From Pseudomonas sp. FP1742 (GTDB lineage Bacteria > Pseudomonadota > Gammaproteobacteria > Pseudomonadales > Pseudomonadaceae), in assembly GCF_030687145.1 (NCBI RefSeq), contig NZ_CP117460.1, forward strand, positions 558,001-622,000: DNA of 64,000 nt, in the 5' to 3' direction. Within the stretch, counting starts at the first letter, position 1. Each line of letters begins with the position of its first letter. The translations under genes and the position numbers were made by a program. The notes below the pieces were generated by a model, which saw only the letters and a list, made by a program, of their open reading frames with translations, had not been told where the DNA came from and searched no databases. Shown in pieces: positions 37,146 through 46,959 of this stretch.

Positions 37146-39053
37146 ATGGCCACTCCCAGCGCTAGCTCTTATAACGCAGACGCCATCGAAGTCCTCTCGG
37201 GCCTCGACCCGGTGCGCAAACGCCCCGGCATGTACACCGACACCAGTCGGCCGAACCACCTCGCCCAGGAAGTCATCGACAACAGCGTCGACGAAGCCTT
37301 GGCCGGGCATGCGACATCGGTGCAAGTCATCCTGCACGCCGACCACTCCCTGGAAGTCAGCGATGACGGCCGTGGCATGCCGGTGGACATTCACCCGGAA
37401 GAAGGTGTGTCGGGTGTCGAGCTGATCCTCACCAAGCTTCATGCCGGCGGCAAGTTTTCCAACAAGAACTACCAGTTCTCCGGCGGTTTGCACGGGGTGG
37501 GTATTTCCGTGGTCAACGCCTTGTCGACTGAAGTCCGGGTGCGTGTAAAACGTGACGGCAACGAATACCAGATGACATTCGCCGACGGTTACAAGAAAAC
37601 CGAGCTGGAAGTCATCGGCACCGTCGGCAAACGCAATACCGGCACCAGTGTGTTCTTCGCACCGGACCCGAAGTATTTCGATTCGCCGAAATTCTCCATC
37701 AGCCGCCTCAAGCACGTACTCAAGGCCAAGGCCGTTCTGTGCCCGGGGCTGCTGGTCAGTTTTGAAGACAAGGCCACCGGCGAGAAAGTCGAATGGCATT
37801 ACGAAGACGGCCTGCGCTCCTATCTGGTCGACGCCGTCAGCGAATTCGAACGCCTGCCGGACGAACCATTCTGCGGCAGCCTGGCCGGTAACAAGGAAGC
37901 GGTCGACTGGGCGCTGCTGTGGTTGCCAGAGGGCGGCGATAGCGTTCAGGAAAGCTACGTCAACCTGATCCCGACCGCCCAGGGCGGTACTCATGTCAAC
38001 GGTCTGCGTCAGGGCTTGCTCGATGCCATGCGTGAGTTCTGCGAGTTCCGCAGCCTATTGCCGCGCGGTGTGAAGCTGGCGCCGGAAGACGTCTGGGAGC
38101 GTATCGCGTTCGTCCTTTCGATGAAGATGCAGGAACCGCAATTCTCCGGCCAGACCAAGGAGCGCCTGTCCTCCCGTGAAGCGGCCGCCTTCGTTTCCGG
38201 CGTGGTCAAGGACGCCTTCAGCCTGTGGCTCAACGCCAACCCGGAAACCGGCATGTTGCTGGCCGAACTGGCGATCAACAACGCGGGCCGTCGTCTGAAG
38301 GCCAGCAAGAAGGTCGAGCGTAAACGCATCACCCAAGGGCCTGCACTGCCAGGCAAGCTCGCCGACTGTGCCGGGCAGGATCCGATGCGTTCCGAGCTGT
38401 TCCTGGTGGAAGGTGACTCCGCCGGCGGTTCGGCCAAGCAGGCGCGGGACAAAGAGTTTCAGGCGATCCTGCCATTGCGCGGCAAGATCCTGAACACCTG
38501 GGAAGTCGACGGCAGCGAAGTGCTGGCCAGCCAGGAAGTGCACAACATCGCCGTGGCGATCGGTGTCGATCCAGGCGCGGCGGACATGAGCCAGCTGCGT
38601 TACGGCAAGATCTGCATCCTCGCCGACGCCGACTCCGACGGCTTGCACATCGCAACCTTGCTCTGCGCCTTGTTCGTCCAGCATTTCCGCCCGTTGGTGG
38701 ATGCCGGTCACGTCTATGTCGCCATGCCGCCGCTGTACCGTATCGACCTGGGCAAAGAGATCTACTATGCCTTGGACGAGGCCGAGCGCGACGGCATCCT
38801 CGATCGCCTGGTGGCCGAGAAGAAACGCGGCAAACCGCAGGTCACCCGATTCAAGGGGCTGGGTGAAATGAACCCGCCGCAGCTGCGTGAAACCACCATG
38901 GACCCGAACACGCGGCGTCTGGTGCAGCTGACGCTGGGTGAAGATTTCGCCGAGACCTCGGAAATGATGGACATGCTGCTGGCGAAAAAACGCGCTGGTG
39001 ATCGCAAGACCTGGCTGGAATCCAAAGGCAACCTGGCCGAGGTTCTGGGCTGA
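37146..39053 (+). CDS. parE: ParE, topoisomerase IV subunit B
   Basis: A 635-aa GHKL ATPase and TOPRIM protein of normal length. ATP-binding motifs: EVIDNSVDEALAG, DDGRGMPVD and FSGGLHGVGISVVNAL. The TOPRIM domain shows LFLVEGDSAGGSA and ILADADSDGLHI. Together with ParC it decatenates daughter chromosomes. Its TGA overlaps the ATG of the phytase-like gene (TGATG), and two further genes separate it from parC, all likely one operon. Confidence 0.97.
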   Translation: MATPSASSYNADAIEVLSGLDPVRKRPGMYTDTSRPNHLAQEVIDNSVDEALAGHATSVQVILHADHSLEVSDDGRGMPVDIHPEEGVSGVELILTKLHAGGKFSNKNYQFSGGLHGVGISVVNALSTEVRVRVKRDGNEYQMTFADGYKKTELEVIGTVGKRNTGTSVFFAPDPKYFDSPKFSISRLKHVLKAKAVLCPGLLVSFEDKATGEKVEWHYEDGLRSYLVDAVSEFERLPDEPFCGSLAGNKEAVDWALLWLPEGGDSVQESYVNLIPTAQGGTHVNGLRQGLLDAMREFCEFRSLLPRGVKLAPEDVWERIAFVLSMKMQEPQFSGQTKERLSSREAAAFVSGVVKDAFSLWLNANPETGMLLAELAINNAGRRLKASKKVERKRITQGPALPGKLADCAGQDPMRSELFLVEGDSAGGSAKQARDKEFQAILPLRGKILNTWEVDGSEVLASQEVHNIAVAIGVDPGAADMSQLRYGKICILADADSDGLHIATLLCALFVQHFRPLVDAGHVYVAMPPLYRIDLGKEIYYALDEAERDGILDRLVAEKKRGKPQVTRFKGLGEMNPPQLRETTMDPNTRRLVQLTLGEDFAETSEMMDMLLAKKRAGDRKTWLESKGNLAEVLG

Positions 39054-40042
39054 TGCGCTTTGGCTGGGCCCTGGCGTGTGCGTTGCTGCTGACTTCGGTG
39101 ACGATTTGCGCGGAACCCGCGCCAGAGCTGCGCCTGTTGTCCGAACATGCCGTCGATGGCATGCGCGGCGGCAATCTGTCAGGGCTGGCCCAGTGTGGCA
39201 AGGAGCTGTGGACCGTTTCGGATCGCGACGATGATCAAATCTATCGCCTCGACACCCGCAACCCCACCTGGCAAGCGGAAACCGTGCACATTGACGTACC
39301 CCTGGTGCCCGACAGCGGTTTGCCCTGGGGCTTGCGTTCGCGAACCTGGGCGGCATCGTTCGTGCGGGGTGGGGACCTGGATTTCGAAGGCATCACCTGC
39401 GACAGCGCCGGCAATCGTTACATCGTCAGTGAAGGCCATGCCGCGGTGTTGCAAGTTCCGCCGATCGGGCCTGCGTCCTGGCTGAAAATTTCGCCGATGC
39501 TGGTACGCGAAGCGCGGGCCAGCGGTATGTTGTTGCACTTCAATGCGTTGTTCGAAGGCCTGGCGATCAATCCGGCCGGTGATACGCTGTGGCTGGCCGC
39601 CGAGCGCGAACGCCGCGGTCTGCTGCTGATCAAGCGCCAGCAAACGGTCTGGGACTGCGACGGTGGTTGTGTGCTGCTGAGTGAAGGCGGGATGGAAATG
39701 CAGCCGGCGCAATTTCCCCACGCCAGAGCGCGCCCTCGGGACTTTGCCGATCTGTCATTGTTCGACGGCAAGCTGTTTACCCTTGAGCGCAACGCCTTTC
39801 AGATCTGTCGCCGTGATGCGGTGACGACCAAGGTCGAGCGCTGCTGGTCGTTTGCCGCCGAGGCCTTGCAGGAAAACCGTCGTTATTCACAGCCCTTTGG
39901 GTTGGCGGAAGCGTTGATCGTGGACGCCGACGGTGCCTGGATCGGTATCGACAACAACAACGGTGCGCGCGCCGACGGTGAGGTACGCCCGATTGTCTGG
40001 CGCTTTGCCGCGCCTGAAGGTGGCTGGAGTGCCAAGCCGTGA
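39053..40042 (+). CDS. Secreted phytase-like / esterase-like protein
   Basis: A 329-aa protein with a signal peptide (cleavage near ICA-EPA). The mature part is of the esterase-like-activity-of-phytase type, probably a beta-propeller: NLSGLAQCGKELWTVSDRDD and DLDFEGITCDSAGNRYIVSE are the recognisable repeat-like segments, and SLFDGKLFTLERNAF a later one. It should act in the periplasm. The substrate is unknown. It is coupled to parE (TGATG) and to the protease gene after it (GTGA). Confidence 0.8.
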   Translation: MRFGWALACALLLTSVTICAEPAPELRLLSEHAVDGMRGGNLSGLAQCGKELWTVSDRDDDQIYRLDTRNPTWQAETVHIDVPLVPDSGLPWGLRSRTWAASFVRGGDLDFEGITCDSAGNRYIVSEGHAAVLQVPPIGPASWLKISPMLVREARASGMLLHFNALFEGLAINPAGDTLWLAAERERRGLLLIKRQQTVWDCDGGCVLLSEGGMEMQPAQFPHARARPRDFADLSLFDGKLFTLERNAFQICRRDAVTTKVERCWSFAAEALQENRRYSQPFGLAEALIVDADGAWIGIDNNNGARADGEVRPIVWRFAAPEGGWSAKP

Positions 40043-40560
40043 GCCAGCAACCGCCGGGCAAACGTGCCGGTCGGGTGTTGATGGTGCTGGCCTGGTGCGC
40101 CGCACTGTTTTTGGCGACGCGGTTCTTCGGTCAGTGGGAGGCGCGTCAACAGAATCCCAACACCGTCGTCAGCTCTGAGCAGGGCGAAGGTTTTATCGAG
40201 GTGAAGCTGATCGGCAACAGCCAGGGGCATTTTGTCGCCTCCGGCCAGATCAACGGCCAGCCGGTGGAGTTCATGCTCGATACCGGCGCGACCGATGTGT
40301 CGATCCCGGCCGAAATGGCCGAGCGGCTGAAGCTGGAAAAAGGCTTCGGGGTGACCCTGAGCACGGCCAATGGCTTGAGCGAGGGCTATCGAACCCGCCT
40401 CGATCGGCTGCAACTGGGCAGCATCGTGCTGCGTGATGTTCGCGCGTTGGTGGCGCCCGGTTTGCACGGCAATCAGGTGCTGCTCGGTATGAGCGCACTG
40501 AACAAACTTGAATTTACCCAGCGCGGTGGCACCATGCTGCTGCGCCAGACCACGAAATAA
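40039..40560 (+). CDS. Membrane-anchored retroviral-type aspartic protease
   Basis: A 173-aa clan AA aspartic protease of the TIGR02281 type. One N-terminal membrane anchor (about 12-30) is followed by a single protease domain with the active-site triplet in [13 protein letters not shown] and the flap-side segment [12 protein letters not shown]. It would work as a dimer in the periplasm. The GTG start overlaps the preceding stop. It lies immediately before parC, as in P. aeruginosa (PA4965). Confidence 0.85.
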   Translation: MSQQPPGKRAGRVLMVLAWCAALFLATRFFGQWEARQQNPNTVVSSEQGEGFIEVKLIGNSQGHFVASGQINGQPVEFMLDTGATDVSIPAEMAERLKLEKGFGVTLSTANGLSEGYRTRLDRLQLGSIVLRDVRALVAPGLHGNQVLLGMSALNKLEFTQRGGTMLLRQTTK

Positions 40561-40570
40561 TGAGGCCCGC

Positions 40571-42835
40571 ATGAGCGACTCCCTTGATCTCAGCCTGGAC
40601 GGTGTAGAGCGCCGGTCACTGGCTGACTTCACCGAAAATGCCTACCTCAACTACTCCATGTACGTGATCATGGACCGAGCCTTGCCGCATATCGGCGACG
40701 GCCTGAAACCGGTACAGCGACGCATCGTCTATGCGATGAGCGAGTTGGGGCTGGACGCCGATTCCAAGCACAAGAAGTCGGCGCGTACTGTCGGTGACGT
40801 GCTCGGTAAATTCCACCCACACGGCGACTCGGCGTGCTACGAAGCCATGGTGCTGATGGCCCAGCCGTTCAGCTACCGCTACACGCTGGTCGACGGCCAG
40901 GGTAACTGGGGTGCGCCGGACGATCCCAAGTCCTTCGCGGCCATGCGTTACACCGAGGCGCGGTTGTCGCGTTATTCCGAAGTGCTGCTCAGCGAGCTGG
41001 GCCAGGGCACCGCGGACTGGGGCCCGAACTTCGACGGCACGCTGGAAGAACCTCTGGTGTTGCCGGCCCGTTTGCCGAACATCCTGCTCAACGGCACCAC
41101 CGGCATCGCCGTGGGCATGGCCACCGATGTCCCGCCGCATAACCTGCGCGAAGTCGCCACCGCTTGCGTACGTTTGCTGGATGAGCCCAAAGCCACGGTC
41201 GAGCAGCTCTGTGAACATATCCAGGGCCCGGATTACCCGACCGAAGCGGAAATCATCACGCCGCGTGCCGACCTGCTGAAAATCTACGAAACCGGTCGCG
41301 GTTCGGTGCGTATGCGTGCGGTGTACCACGTCGAGGATGGCGACATCATCGTAACGGCGCTGCCGCATCAGGTTTCCGGCGCCAAAGTGCTCGAGCAGAT
41401 TGCCGCGATGATGCAGGCAAAACCGTCGAAAGCACCGCAGATTGCGGATTTGCGCGACGAGTCGGACCACGAGAACCCTTGCCGCATCGTGATTATTCCG
41501 GTCAACAGCCGGGTCGATCACGAAGCGCTGATGCAGCACCTGTTCGCGACCACCGAGCTTGAGTCCAGCTACCGGGTCAACATCAATATCATTGGTCTGG
41601 ACGGCAAGCCGCAGCTCAAGAACCTGCGCGCATTGCTGGTGGAGTGGCTGGAATTCCGCGTGCGGACCGTGCGTCGACGCCTGCAATTCCGTCTGGACAA
41701 GGTCGAGCGTCGCCTGCATCTGTTGGACGGTTTGCTGATTGCCTACCTCAACCTGGACGAAGTGATTCACATCATCCGTACCGAGGAGCATCCGAAGGCC
41801 AGCCTGATCGAGCGCTTTGCCCTGAGCGAAATCCAGGCCGATTACATCCTCGACACCCGTTTGCGTCAGTTGGCGCGACTGGAAGAAATGAAACTGCGGG
41901 CCGAGCAGGATGAACTGCTCAAGGAACAGGCCAAGCTGCAAGCCCTGTTGGGCAGCGAAGCCAAACTGAAGAAACTGGTACGCAGCGAGCTGATCAAAGA
42001 CGCCGAAACTTACGGCGACGACCGTCGTTCGCCAATCGTCGAGCGTGCCGAAGCCAAGGCAATGACCGAGCACGATCTGCTGCCGAACGAGAAAGTGACG
42101 GTCGTGCTGTCGGAAAAAGGCTGGGTTCGCTCCGCCAAAGGTCACGACATCGACGCCACCGGGTTGTCCTACAAGGCCGGGGACGGCTTCAAGACCTCGG
42201 CGGCCGGGCGTTCCAACCAGTTTGCCGTGTTTATCGACTCCACCGGTCGCAGTTATTCGGTCGCGACCCACACCTTGCCGTCGGCCCGTGGCCAGGGCGA
42301 ACCGCTGACCGGGCGCCTGACGCCGCCACCAGGGGCGAGCTTTGAATGTGTATTGATGCCTGAGGACGATGCGCTGTACGTGATCGCATCCGACGCCGGT
42401 TACGGTTTCGTGGTCAAGGGCGAAGACCTGCAAGCCAAGAACAAGGCGGGCAAGGCCCTGTTGAGCCTGCCGAACAACGCCAAGGTCATCCTGCCGCGCC
42501 CGGTGGCCGACCGTGAGCACAACTGGCTGGCCTCGGTAACCACCGAGGGTCGCCTGCTGATCTTCAAAATCAGCGATCTGCCACAATTAGGTAAAGGTAA
42601 AGGGAATAAGATCATCGGGATTCCTGGTGAGCGTGTTGCCAGTCGCGAAGAATATGTCACGGACATCGCCGTTTTACCGGAGGGCGCCACTTTGGTGCTG
42701 CAGGCCGGCAAACGCACCTTGTCACTGAAGGCGGATGACCTCGAACACTACAAAGGTGAGCGTGGGCGTCGCGGTAACAAACTGCCACGTGGCTTTCAGA
42801 GGGTGGATGCGCTGTTCGTCGAAAACCTCAATTAA
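40571..42835 (+). CDS. parC: ParC, topoisomerase IV subunit A
   Basis: A 754-aa type IIA topoisomerase subunit. The catalytic Tyr is in [11 protein letters not shown] (about Tyr127). The quinolone-resistance region reads [14 protein letters not shown], with Ser87 and Glu91, both the wild-type residues. The C-terminal half has the DNA-wrapping propeller. The ATG at 40571 gives the usual N-terminus [13 protein letters not shown]; an upstream TTG would overlap the protease gene more. It ends the parE operon, followed by a hairpin at 42851. Confidence 0.97.
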   Translation: MSDSLDLSLDGVERRSLADFTENAYLNYSMYVIMDRALPHIGDGLKPVQRRIVYAMSELGLDADSKHKKSARTVGDVLGKFHPHGDSACYEAMVLMAQPFSYRYTLVDGQGNWGAPDDPKSFAAMRYTEARLSRYSEVLLSELGQGTADWGPNFDGTLEEPLVLPARLPNILLNGTTGIAVGMATDVPPHNLREVATACVRLLDEPKATVEQLCEHIQGPDYPTEAEIITPRADLLKIYETGRGSVRMRAVYHVEDGDIIVTALPHQVSGAKVLEQIAAMMQAKPSKAPQIADLRDESDHENPCRIVIIPVNSRVDHEALMQHLFATTELESSYRVNINIIGLDGKPQLKNLRALLVEWLEFRVRTVRRRLQFRLDKVERRLHLLDGLLIAYLNLDEVIHIIRTEEHPKASLIERFALSEIQADYILDTRLRQLARLEEMKLRAEQDELLKEQAKLQALLGSEAKLKKLVRSELIKDAETYGDDRRSPIVERAEAKAMTEHDLLPNEKVTVVLSEKGWVRSAKGHDIDATGLSYKAGDGFKTSAAGRSNQFAVFIDSTGRSYSVATHTLPSARGQGEPLTGRLTPPPGASFECVLMPEDDALYVIASDAGYGFVVKGEDLQAKNKAGKALLSLPNNAKVILPRPVADREHNWLASVTTEGRLLIFKISDLPQLGKGKGNKIIGIPGERVASREEYVTDIAVLPEGATLVLQAGKRTLSLKADDLEHYKGERGRRGNKLPRGFQRVDALFVENLN

Positions 42836-42850
42836 GCGTCCTAGAGCGCT

Positions 42851-42876
42851 CGATCTACGATTTAACGCGTAGATCG
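42851..42876 (+). terminator. Hairpin after parC
   Basis: CGATCTACG and CGTAGATCG form a 9-bp stem around an 8-base AT-rich loop, 16 bases after the parC stop. The T-run is poor (CGCTTTGG). Confidence 0.55.
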
Positions 42877-43011
42877 ACGCTTTGGCGCTGGAGTCGGAAC
42901 GCATATTCACGGATGATATGGCCTTTCAAGCGCCGGCGTGGCCGAGTGTTCTTCATATTTTTTGAGTATTTTCACTGTGGTGAGCCTTGTGGCAGCCACC
43001 TGGATGGGACG

Positions 43012-43725
43012 ATGACTGCTCTGCGCCTTCCTTTTATTTTGATGCTCGCTGGCGTTCTTGGCCTGGCGGGTTGCAGCGTTCACCAGCCGGTGTCGCTGTA
43101 TCAGCTGGACAGCGGAAGTCCGGCTCAGCCTGCGCAAAGCGCGGGCATGGCGGTATTGTTGGGCCCGGTGACGGTTGCCGATTACCTGCAACGCGAAACC
43201 TTGTTGCAGCGTCAGCCGGATGGCAGTCTTCAAGCATCGACCGACGGTCGTTGGGCGGGCAGCCTGTCAGCGGACATCGATCAGCTGTTGCTGCGGCAGG
43301 TCGCCGGTCATCTGGACAGCCAGCGTGTTGTCCTGGCGCCTGCAACGATAGGTTTCACGCCTGACGTCCAGGTTCTATTGACGATCACGCGTCTGGACTC
43401 GGGGGAGTCGCAACCGGCGATCCTGGATGCGCAATGGCGCCTGATCGACCGTCGTGGTCAGGTGCGTGATAACCGCATCATTCATCTGCAGGAACAGCAC
43501 GCCGGCGGCACGGCGGCTCAGGTTCAGGCCCAGGGTGTGTTGCTGCAGCGTCTGGCCGAGCAATTGTCGACAGCGCTCAAGCCATTGGCCAACCAGCCAC
43601 CGATCGCCGAAGCACCGCGCAAACCGGCCGCCAAGCCTGTGGCTCCGGCAGCAGAGCCGGAAAAACAACCGAAAATCCCGATGGCTTCGCCGATACGTAC
43701 GGATATGGAAGTATTCAGGTTCTGA
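43012..43725 (+). CDS. PqiC-type (ABC_trans_aux) lipoprotein
   Basis: A 237-aa predicted lipoprotein with lipobox LAGC (Cys near residue 19) after the ATG at 43012; an upstream ATG at 42913 would place 33 extra residues before the signal peptide. The mature part begins VHQPVSLYQLDS and holds VLLGPVTVADYLQRETLL, typical of the PqiC/YmbA auxiliary domain of lipid transport systems. The C-terminus is a Pro/Ala/Lys-rich linker that may reach through peptidoglycan. Partner MCE proteins are not in this window. Confidence 0.8.
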   Translation: MTALRLPFILMLAGVLGLAGCSVHQPVSLYQLDSGSPAQPAQSAGMAVLLGPVTVADYLQRETLLQRQPDGSLQASTDGRWAGSLSADIDQLLLRQVAGHLDSQRVVLAPATIGFTPDVQVLLTITRLDSGESQPAILDAQWRLIDRRGQVRDNRIIHLQEQHAGGTAAQVQAQGVLLQRLAEQLSTALKPLANQPPIAEAPRKPAAKPVAPAAEPEKQPKIPMASPIRTDMEVFRF

Positions 43726-43744
43726 GCCTGGATTGATCCAAAGC

Positions 43745-43770
43745 AAAGCCCGCCATTGGCGGGCTTTGTT
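43745..43770 (+). terminator. Terminator after the PqiC-like gene
   Basis: AAAGCCCGCC-ATT-GGCGGGCTTT is a perfect 10-bp stem followed by GTTGTTT, 20 bases after the stop. Confidence 0.85.
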
Positions 43771-43810
43771 GTTTCCGCGGAATGAAATCTTCAGCGCTTC
43801 TGATGGCCTC

Positions 43811-43885
43811 TTCGCGAGCAAGCCCGCTCCCACAGTGGATTTGTGAACGACGCAGATCCACTGTGGGAGCGGGCTTGCTCGCGAA
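43811..43885. repeat. REP pair
   Basis: Two inverted REP cores (TTCGCGAGCAAGCCCGCTCC and GGAGCGGGCTTGCTCGCGAA); the pairing extends inward through CCACAGTGGAT and ATCCACTGTGG. Confidence 0.92.
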
Positions 43886-43900
43886 GAAGGCCGGGACAGG

Positions 43901-43945
43901 CAACAAAAAGCCCGCAGAATGATCACTCATCTGCGGGCTTTGTTG
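43901..43945. terminator. Bidirectional terminator before the YtjB-like gene
   Basis: CAACAAAAAGCCCGCAGA and TCTGCGGGCTTTGTTG pair around an 11-base loop. It lies 15 bases after the minus-strand gene end and can serve both directions. Confidence 0.75.
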
Positions 43946-43960
43946 TTACGGGCTCAAGGC

Positions 43961-45487
43961 CTACGTCCGACGTTCGTGCATCCGCGCCAGTTGCCGCTCC
44001 AGCATCGACGGATAAGGCTCCATCAGGCGCTCTACGCAGCACGCACCCTCCGGACTTGCGATCGGCCGGATTCGTGCACGCTGGCGAATCAGCGCGTCGT
44101 CGCTGATCTTGCGCTCCACCAGCAGCAGGTTGCGGCTGTGTTGCGACAGGGCCAGGGCATCTTGAGCGGTTTCGGTCAGCAGCAGGTCGATCTGGGTCAG
44201 GCCGAACAACTCGTCGCCCAGTGTCAGGCCCAGTTGCAATTGCAGGGTGATGCCGCTGTCGGCGACTTCGATCTGCAACTGATGGCCCAGGGCGCGTAGC
44301 AACTCACCGCAGCAGATGGCGTTGGTCAGGTAGTCATCGCCACTGTCTTCGGTATGGAACAGCATCAGCGTGCTGCCATCGTTCAGGGTGTGCAGTTCGC
44401 TCTGGTAGAGCGAGGCGGCCTGATCGAGGCAATCGCGGTAGCGCTTGAGCAGCTCTTCCAGGCGTGTGCGGGGCAGGCGGCGCAGTTGATCCTGTGCGCC
44501 CAGTTGCACAGCCAGTACCGCGCTGTGTTGCGGCAGGTTCGATACCTGTGGCTTTACCACGGGTTTCGGTGCGCTGTCTGCCGAGTCGTCACGCAGATCG
44601 GCAAACGGATCTTCGTCATCATCGTCTTCAACGGTGCTGACAATGCGCCGTGGCGCGGGCTTGAGGCCGGCGGCAGGCTTGGTTTCATCGAAACTTGGAT
44701 CGCGCAGGTTGCGCACTTCGAAGGCCGGATCGACCTCTTCGTCGTCATCGCTGTCGTCGAACTCGGGCTCCGGAACAGGCTCAGGTTCAGCCGGCTCCGG
44801 CGCGAAATTGGCGTGCAGCTGACGAGCCAGGTCGCCGACTTCATCCTGACGCTCGGTGGCCGGGGTGTATTCGTCGATATTGCGCAGCCACACCCGCAAT
44901 TGCAGCAGCGGCGTGGAGATATTGCGCCCCAGGCGCAGGCTCAAGGCCAGGGACAGGGCCAGCAGAATCGCACTCAGAATACCCATGCTTTGCAGGCTGA
45001 TGGTCATCGGCTGCTGGAACTGATCCATGTCCAGGCTGATGCGCAATTGCCCGGCAGTCACGTCCTGGAAAGTGATCTTGCTCTGGTACATGCCTTCGGC
45101 TTCGCCCAGCAGGCTATGCTTGGGGCGCTGACCGGCTTCGGCGAGGATGCGGTTATCCACGCTGTAGATGGCGGCGTGGGCCACCAGTTTGTTCTTGGTC
45201 AGGTTATTGAGCAGCACGTTGAGGCTGAGGATGTCATTGGACACCAACAGCTCCGTGGCCGACGTAGCCGTCTGGGTGGTCAGGCTTTCGCCCAGGGCAT
45301 CCGCCTGCTCGTGCATGGCCTGCTTGAACTGCAAACCCATCACGCAGGCATAGATCACCAGGGCCAGAGCGACCAGGATCACGTTATGGCTGGCGATGCG
45401 TAATGCGATCGGTACACGGCGATGACGCAGTGCCCGGAAGATCAGCAGAAAGAAGTTATCGGTTTTTACTGGCGTGGGCCGGTTCAC
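43961..45487 (-). CDS. AhpA/YtjB-like (Smp) membrane protein
   Basis: A 508-aa inner-membrane protein divergent from serB, the conserved place of the YtjB/Smp/AhpA family. Two membrane helices (about 32-50 and 165-185) bracket a periplasmic domain, followed by a HAMP-like stretch LRVWLRNIDEYTPATERQDE. A long acidic linker (about 225-300, many Asp, Glu and Pro) leads to a C-terminal cytoplasmic domain of about 180 residues. The C-terminal part looks like a degenerate nucleotide cyclase-type domain, which is only a guess. The role is unknown. Confidence 0.75.
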   Translation of the reverse strand: MNRPTPVKTDNFFLLIFRALRHRRVPIALRIASHNVILVALALVIYACVMGLQFKQAMHEQADALGESLTTQTATSATELLVSNDILSLNVLLNNLTKNKLVAHAAIYSVDNRILAEAGQRPKHSLLGEAEGMYQSKITFQDVTAGQLRISLDMDQFQQPMTISLQSMGILSAILLALSLALSLRLGRNISTPLLQLRVWLRNIDEYTPATERQDEVGDLARQLHANFAPEPAEPEPVPEPEFDDSDDDEEVDPAFEVRNLRDPSFDETKPAAGLKPAPRRIVSTVEDDDDEDPFADLRDDSADSAPKPVVKPQVSNLPQHSAVLAVQLGAQDQLRRLPRTRLEELLKRYRDCLDQAASLYQSELHTLNDGSTLMLFHTEDSGDDYLTNAICCGELLRALGHQLQIEVADSGITLQLQLGLTLGDELFGLTQIDLLLTETAQDALALSQHSRNLLLVERKISDDALIRQRARIRPIASPEGACCVERLMEPYPSMLERQLARMHERRT

Positions 45488-45621
45488 TTGAGCTCGGCTC
45501 TTTGTCCGTGAAGTTGACGCGCAGTATAGCGACAGGCCCTAGGCCGTCAAAGCGCTCGCGGTGCCCGATGGTCACTGAAAATGGGTAGAATGCGGTTTTT
45601 TTCCACCTGCGGGGGTGCGCC

Positions 45622-46836
45622 TTGCGCGAAATCGTCCTGATAAACATCACGGGAGTCGACCGTCCGGGTCTGACTGCGGCCATAACCGGCGTTCTGGCCC
45701 AGGGTGGTGTGAACATTCTCGACATCGGTCAGGCGGTGATCCACGACACCCTGTCGTTCGGCATCCTGGTTGAAATTCCCGACACCGTACAAGGTAATTC
45801 GGTGCTCAAAGACATCCTGTTCAAAGGCTATGAGCTTGAGCAGCAGGTGCGTTTCACGCCGGTGTCCGAAGAGGATTACCAGCAGTGGGTCGGCAACCAG
45901 GGCAAGAAACGCCACATCGTCACCCTATTGACCCGCAAAGTGACTGCCGAGCAATTGCAGCGTGTGAGCTCGATCACTGCCAAATATGGCCTGAACATCG
46001 ATCATATCGATCGCCTGTCCGGGCGCATGCCGCTGGACACCCCGGCCGACAAGGGCAAGGGCTGCATCGAGTTTTCCGTGCGTGGCGAAGCGGCTGATCC
46101 GCAAGCGCTGCGGGCCGAATTCCTCAGCGTCGCGCAGGAGCTGAACGTCGACATCGCCTTCCAGGAAGATTCGCTGTTCCGCCGTAACCGTCGTTTGGCG
46201 GTGTTCGACATGGACTCGACGCTGATCGAAGCCGAAGTCATCGACGAGCTGGCCAAGGCCGCCGGCGTTGGCGATCAGGTGTCCGCGATCACTGAACGGG
46301 CGATGGCCGGCGAGCTGGACTTCCGCGCCAGCTTCAAGGAACGCCTGGCCTTGCTGCAAGGGCTGGACGTCAGCGTGCTGGATTCCATCGGCGCCTCCCT
46401 GCGCCTGACCGAAGGCGCCGAAACCCTGTTCGCCGAACTCAAGCGCCTGGGCTACAAGACCGCGATTCTGTCGGGCGGCTTCACCTACTTCGCCAAGCAA
46501 TTGCAGGCCAAGCTGGGCATCGACTATGTGTTTGCCAACGAACTGGAAGTGGTGAACGGCAAAGTCACGGGTGTGGCGGTCGAGCCGATTGTCGATGCGC
46601 AACGCAAGGCCGACCTGCTGCGTGAACTGGCGCACAAGGAAGGCTTGCGCCTGGAACAGACAATTGCCGTCGGTGACGGTGCCAACGACTTGCCGATGCT
46701 GGCGATTGCCGGTCTGGGCGTGGCGTTCCGTGCCAAGCCGTTGGTCAAGCAATCGGCGAAGCAGGCGATTTCCACCCTTGGGCTGGATGGCGTCCTGTAT
46801 CTGCTGGGCTTCCGCGATCGCGACGGGCAGCTCTGA
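45622..46836 (+). CDS. serB: SerB, phosphoserine phosphatase
   Basis: A 404-aa enzyme of the long Pseudomonas form: an N-terminal tandem ACT region (REIVLINITGVDRPGLTAA and a second repeat near HIVTLLTRKVTAEQLQ) and a C-terminal HAD domain with AVFDMDSTLIEAE, AILSGGFTYFAKQL and VGDGANDLPML. It makes serine from phosphoserine and may be feedback-regulated through ACT. The start is TTG, with GGGGGTG well placed before it. Confidence 0.94.
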   Translation: MREIVLINITGVDRPGLTAAITGVLAQGGVNILDIGQAVIHDTLSFGILVEIPDTVQGNSVLKDILFKGYELEQQVRFTPVSEEDYQQWVGNQGKKRHIVTLLTRKVTAEQLQRVSSITAKYGLNIDHIDRLSGRMPLDTPADKGKGCIEFSVRGEAADPQALRAEFLSVAQELNVDIAFQEDSLFRRNRRLAVFDMDSTLIEAEVIDELAKAAGVGDQVSAITERAMAGELDFRASFKERLALLQGLDVSVLDSIGASLRLTEGAETLFAELKRLGYKTAILSGGFTYFAKQLQAKLGIDYVFANELEVVNGKVTGVAVEPIVDAQRKADLLRELAHKEGLRLEQTIAVGDGANDLPMLAIAGLGVAFRAKPLVKQSAKQAISTLGLDGVLYLLGFRDRDGQL

Positions 46837-46860
46837 GTTTTGTATTGACTGACAGGGCCT

Positions 46861-46932
46861 CTTCGCGCGCAAGCCCGCTCCCACATCTATGTCGATCACA
46901 CGATCAATGTGGGAGCGGGCTTGCTCGCGAAG
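46861..46932. repeat. REP pair after serB
   Basis: Inverted cores CGCAAGCCCGCTCCCACA and TGTGGGAGCGGGCTTGCTCG with a 22-base spacer between serB and the convergent PilZ gene. Confidence 0.9.
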
Positions 46933-46959
46933 GGCGCGCCGCGGTTTATAGGCTTACGC

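Noticed and set aside
40824..40853. Quinolone-resistance change in ParC
   Set aside because: Ser87 and Glu91 are both the wild-type residues.
40616..42586. Long minus-strand open frame opposite parC
   Set aside because: A shadow of parC; composition rich in His, Gln and Arg as expected from antisense reading, and no ribosome site.
43811..43945. Possible CRISPR-like array from repeated GC-rich palindromes
   Set aside because: These are one REP pair and one terminator; no regular spacers or cas genes are present.
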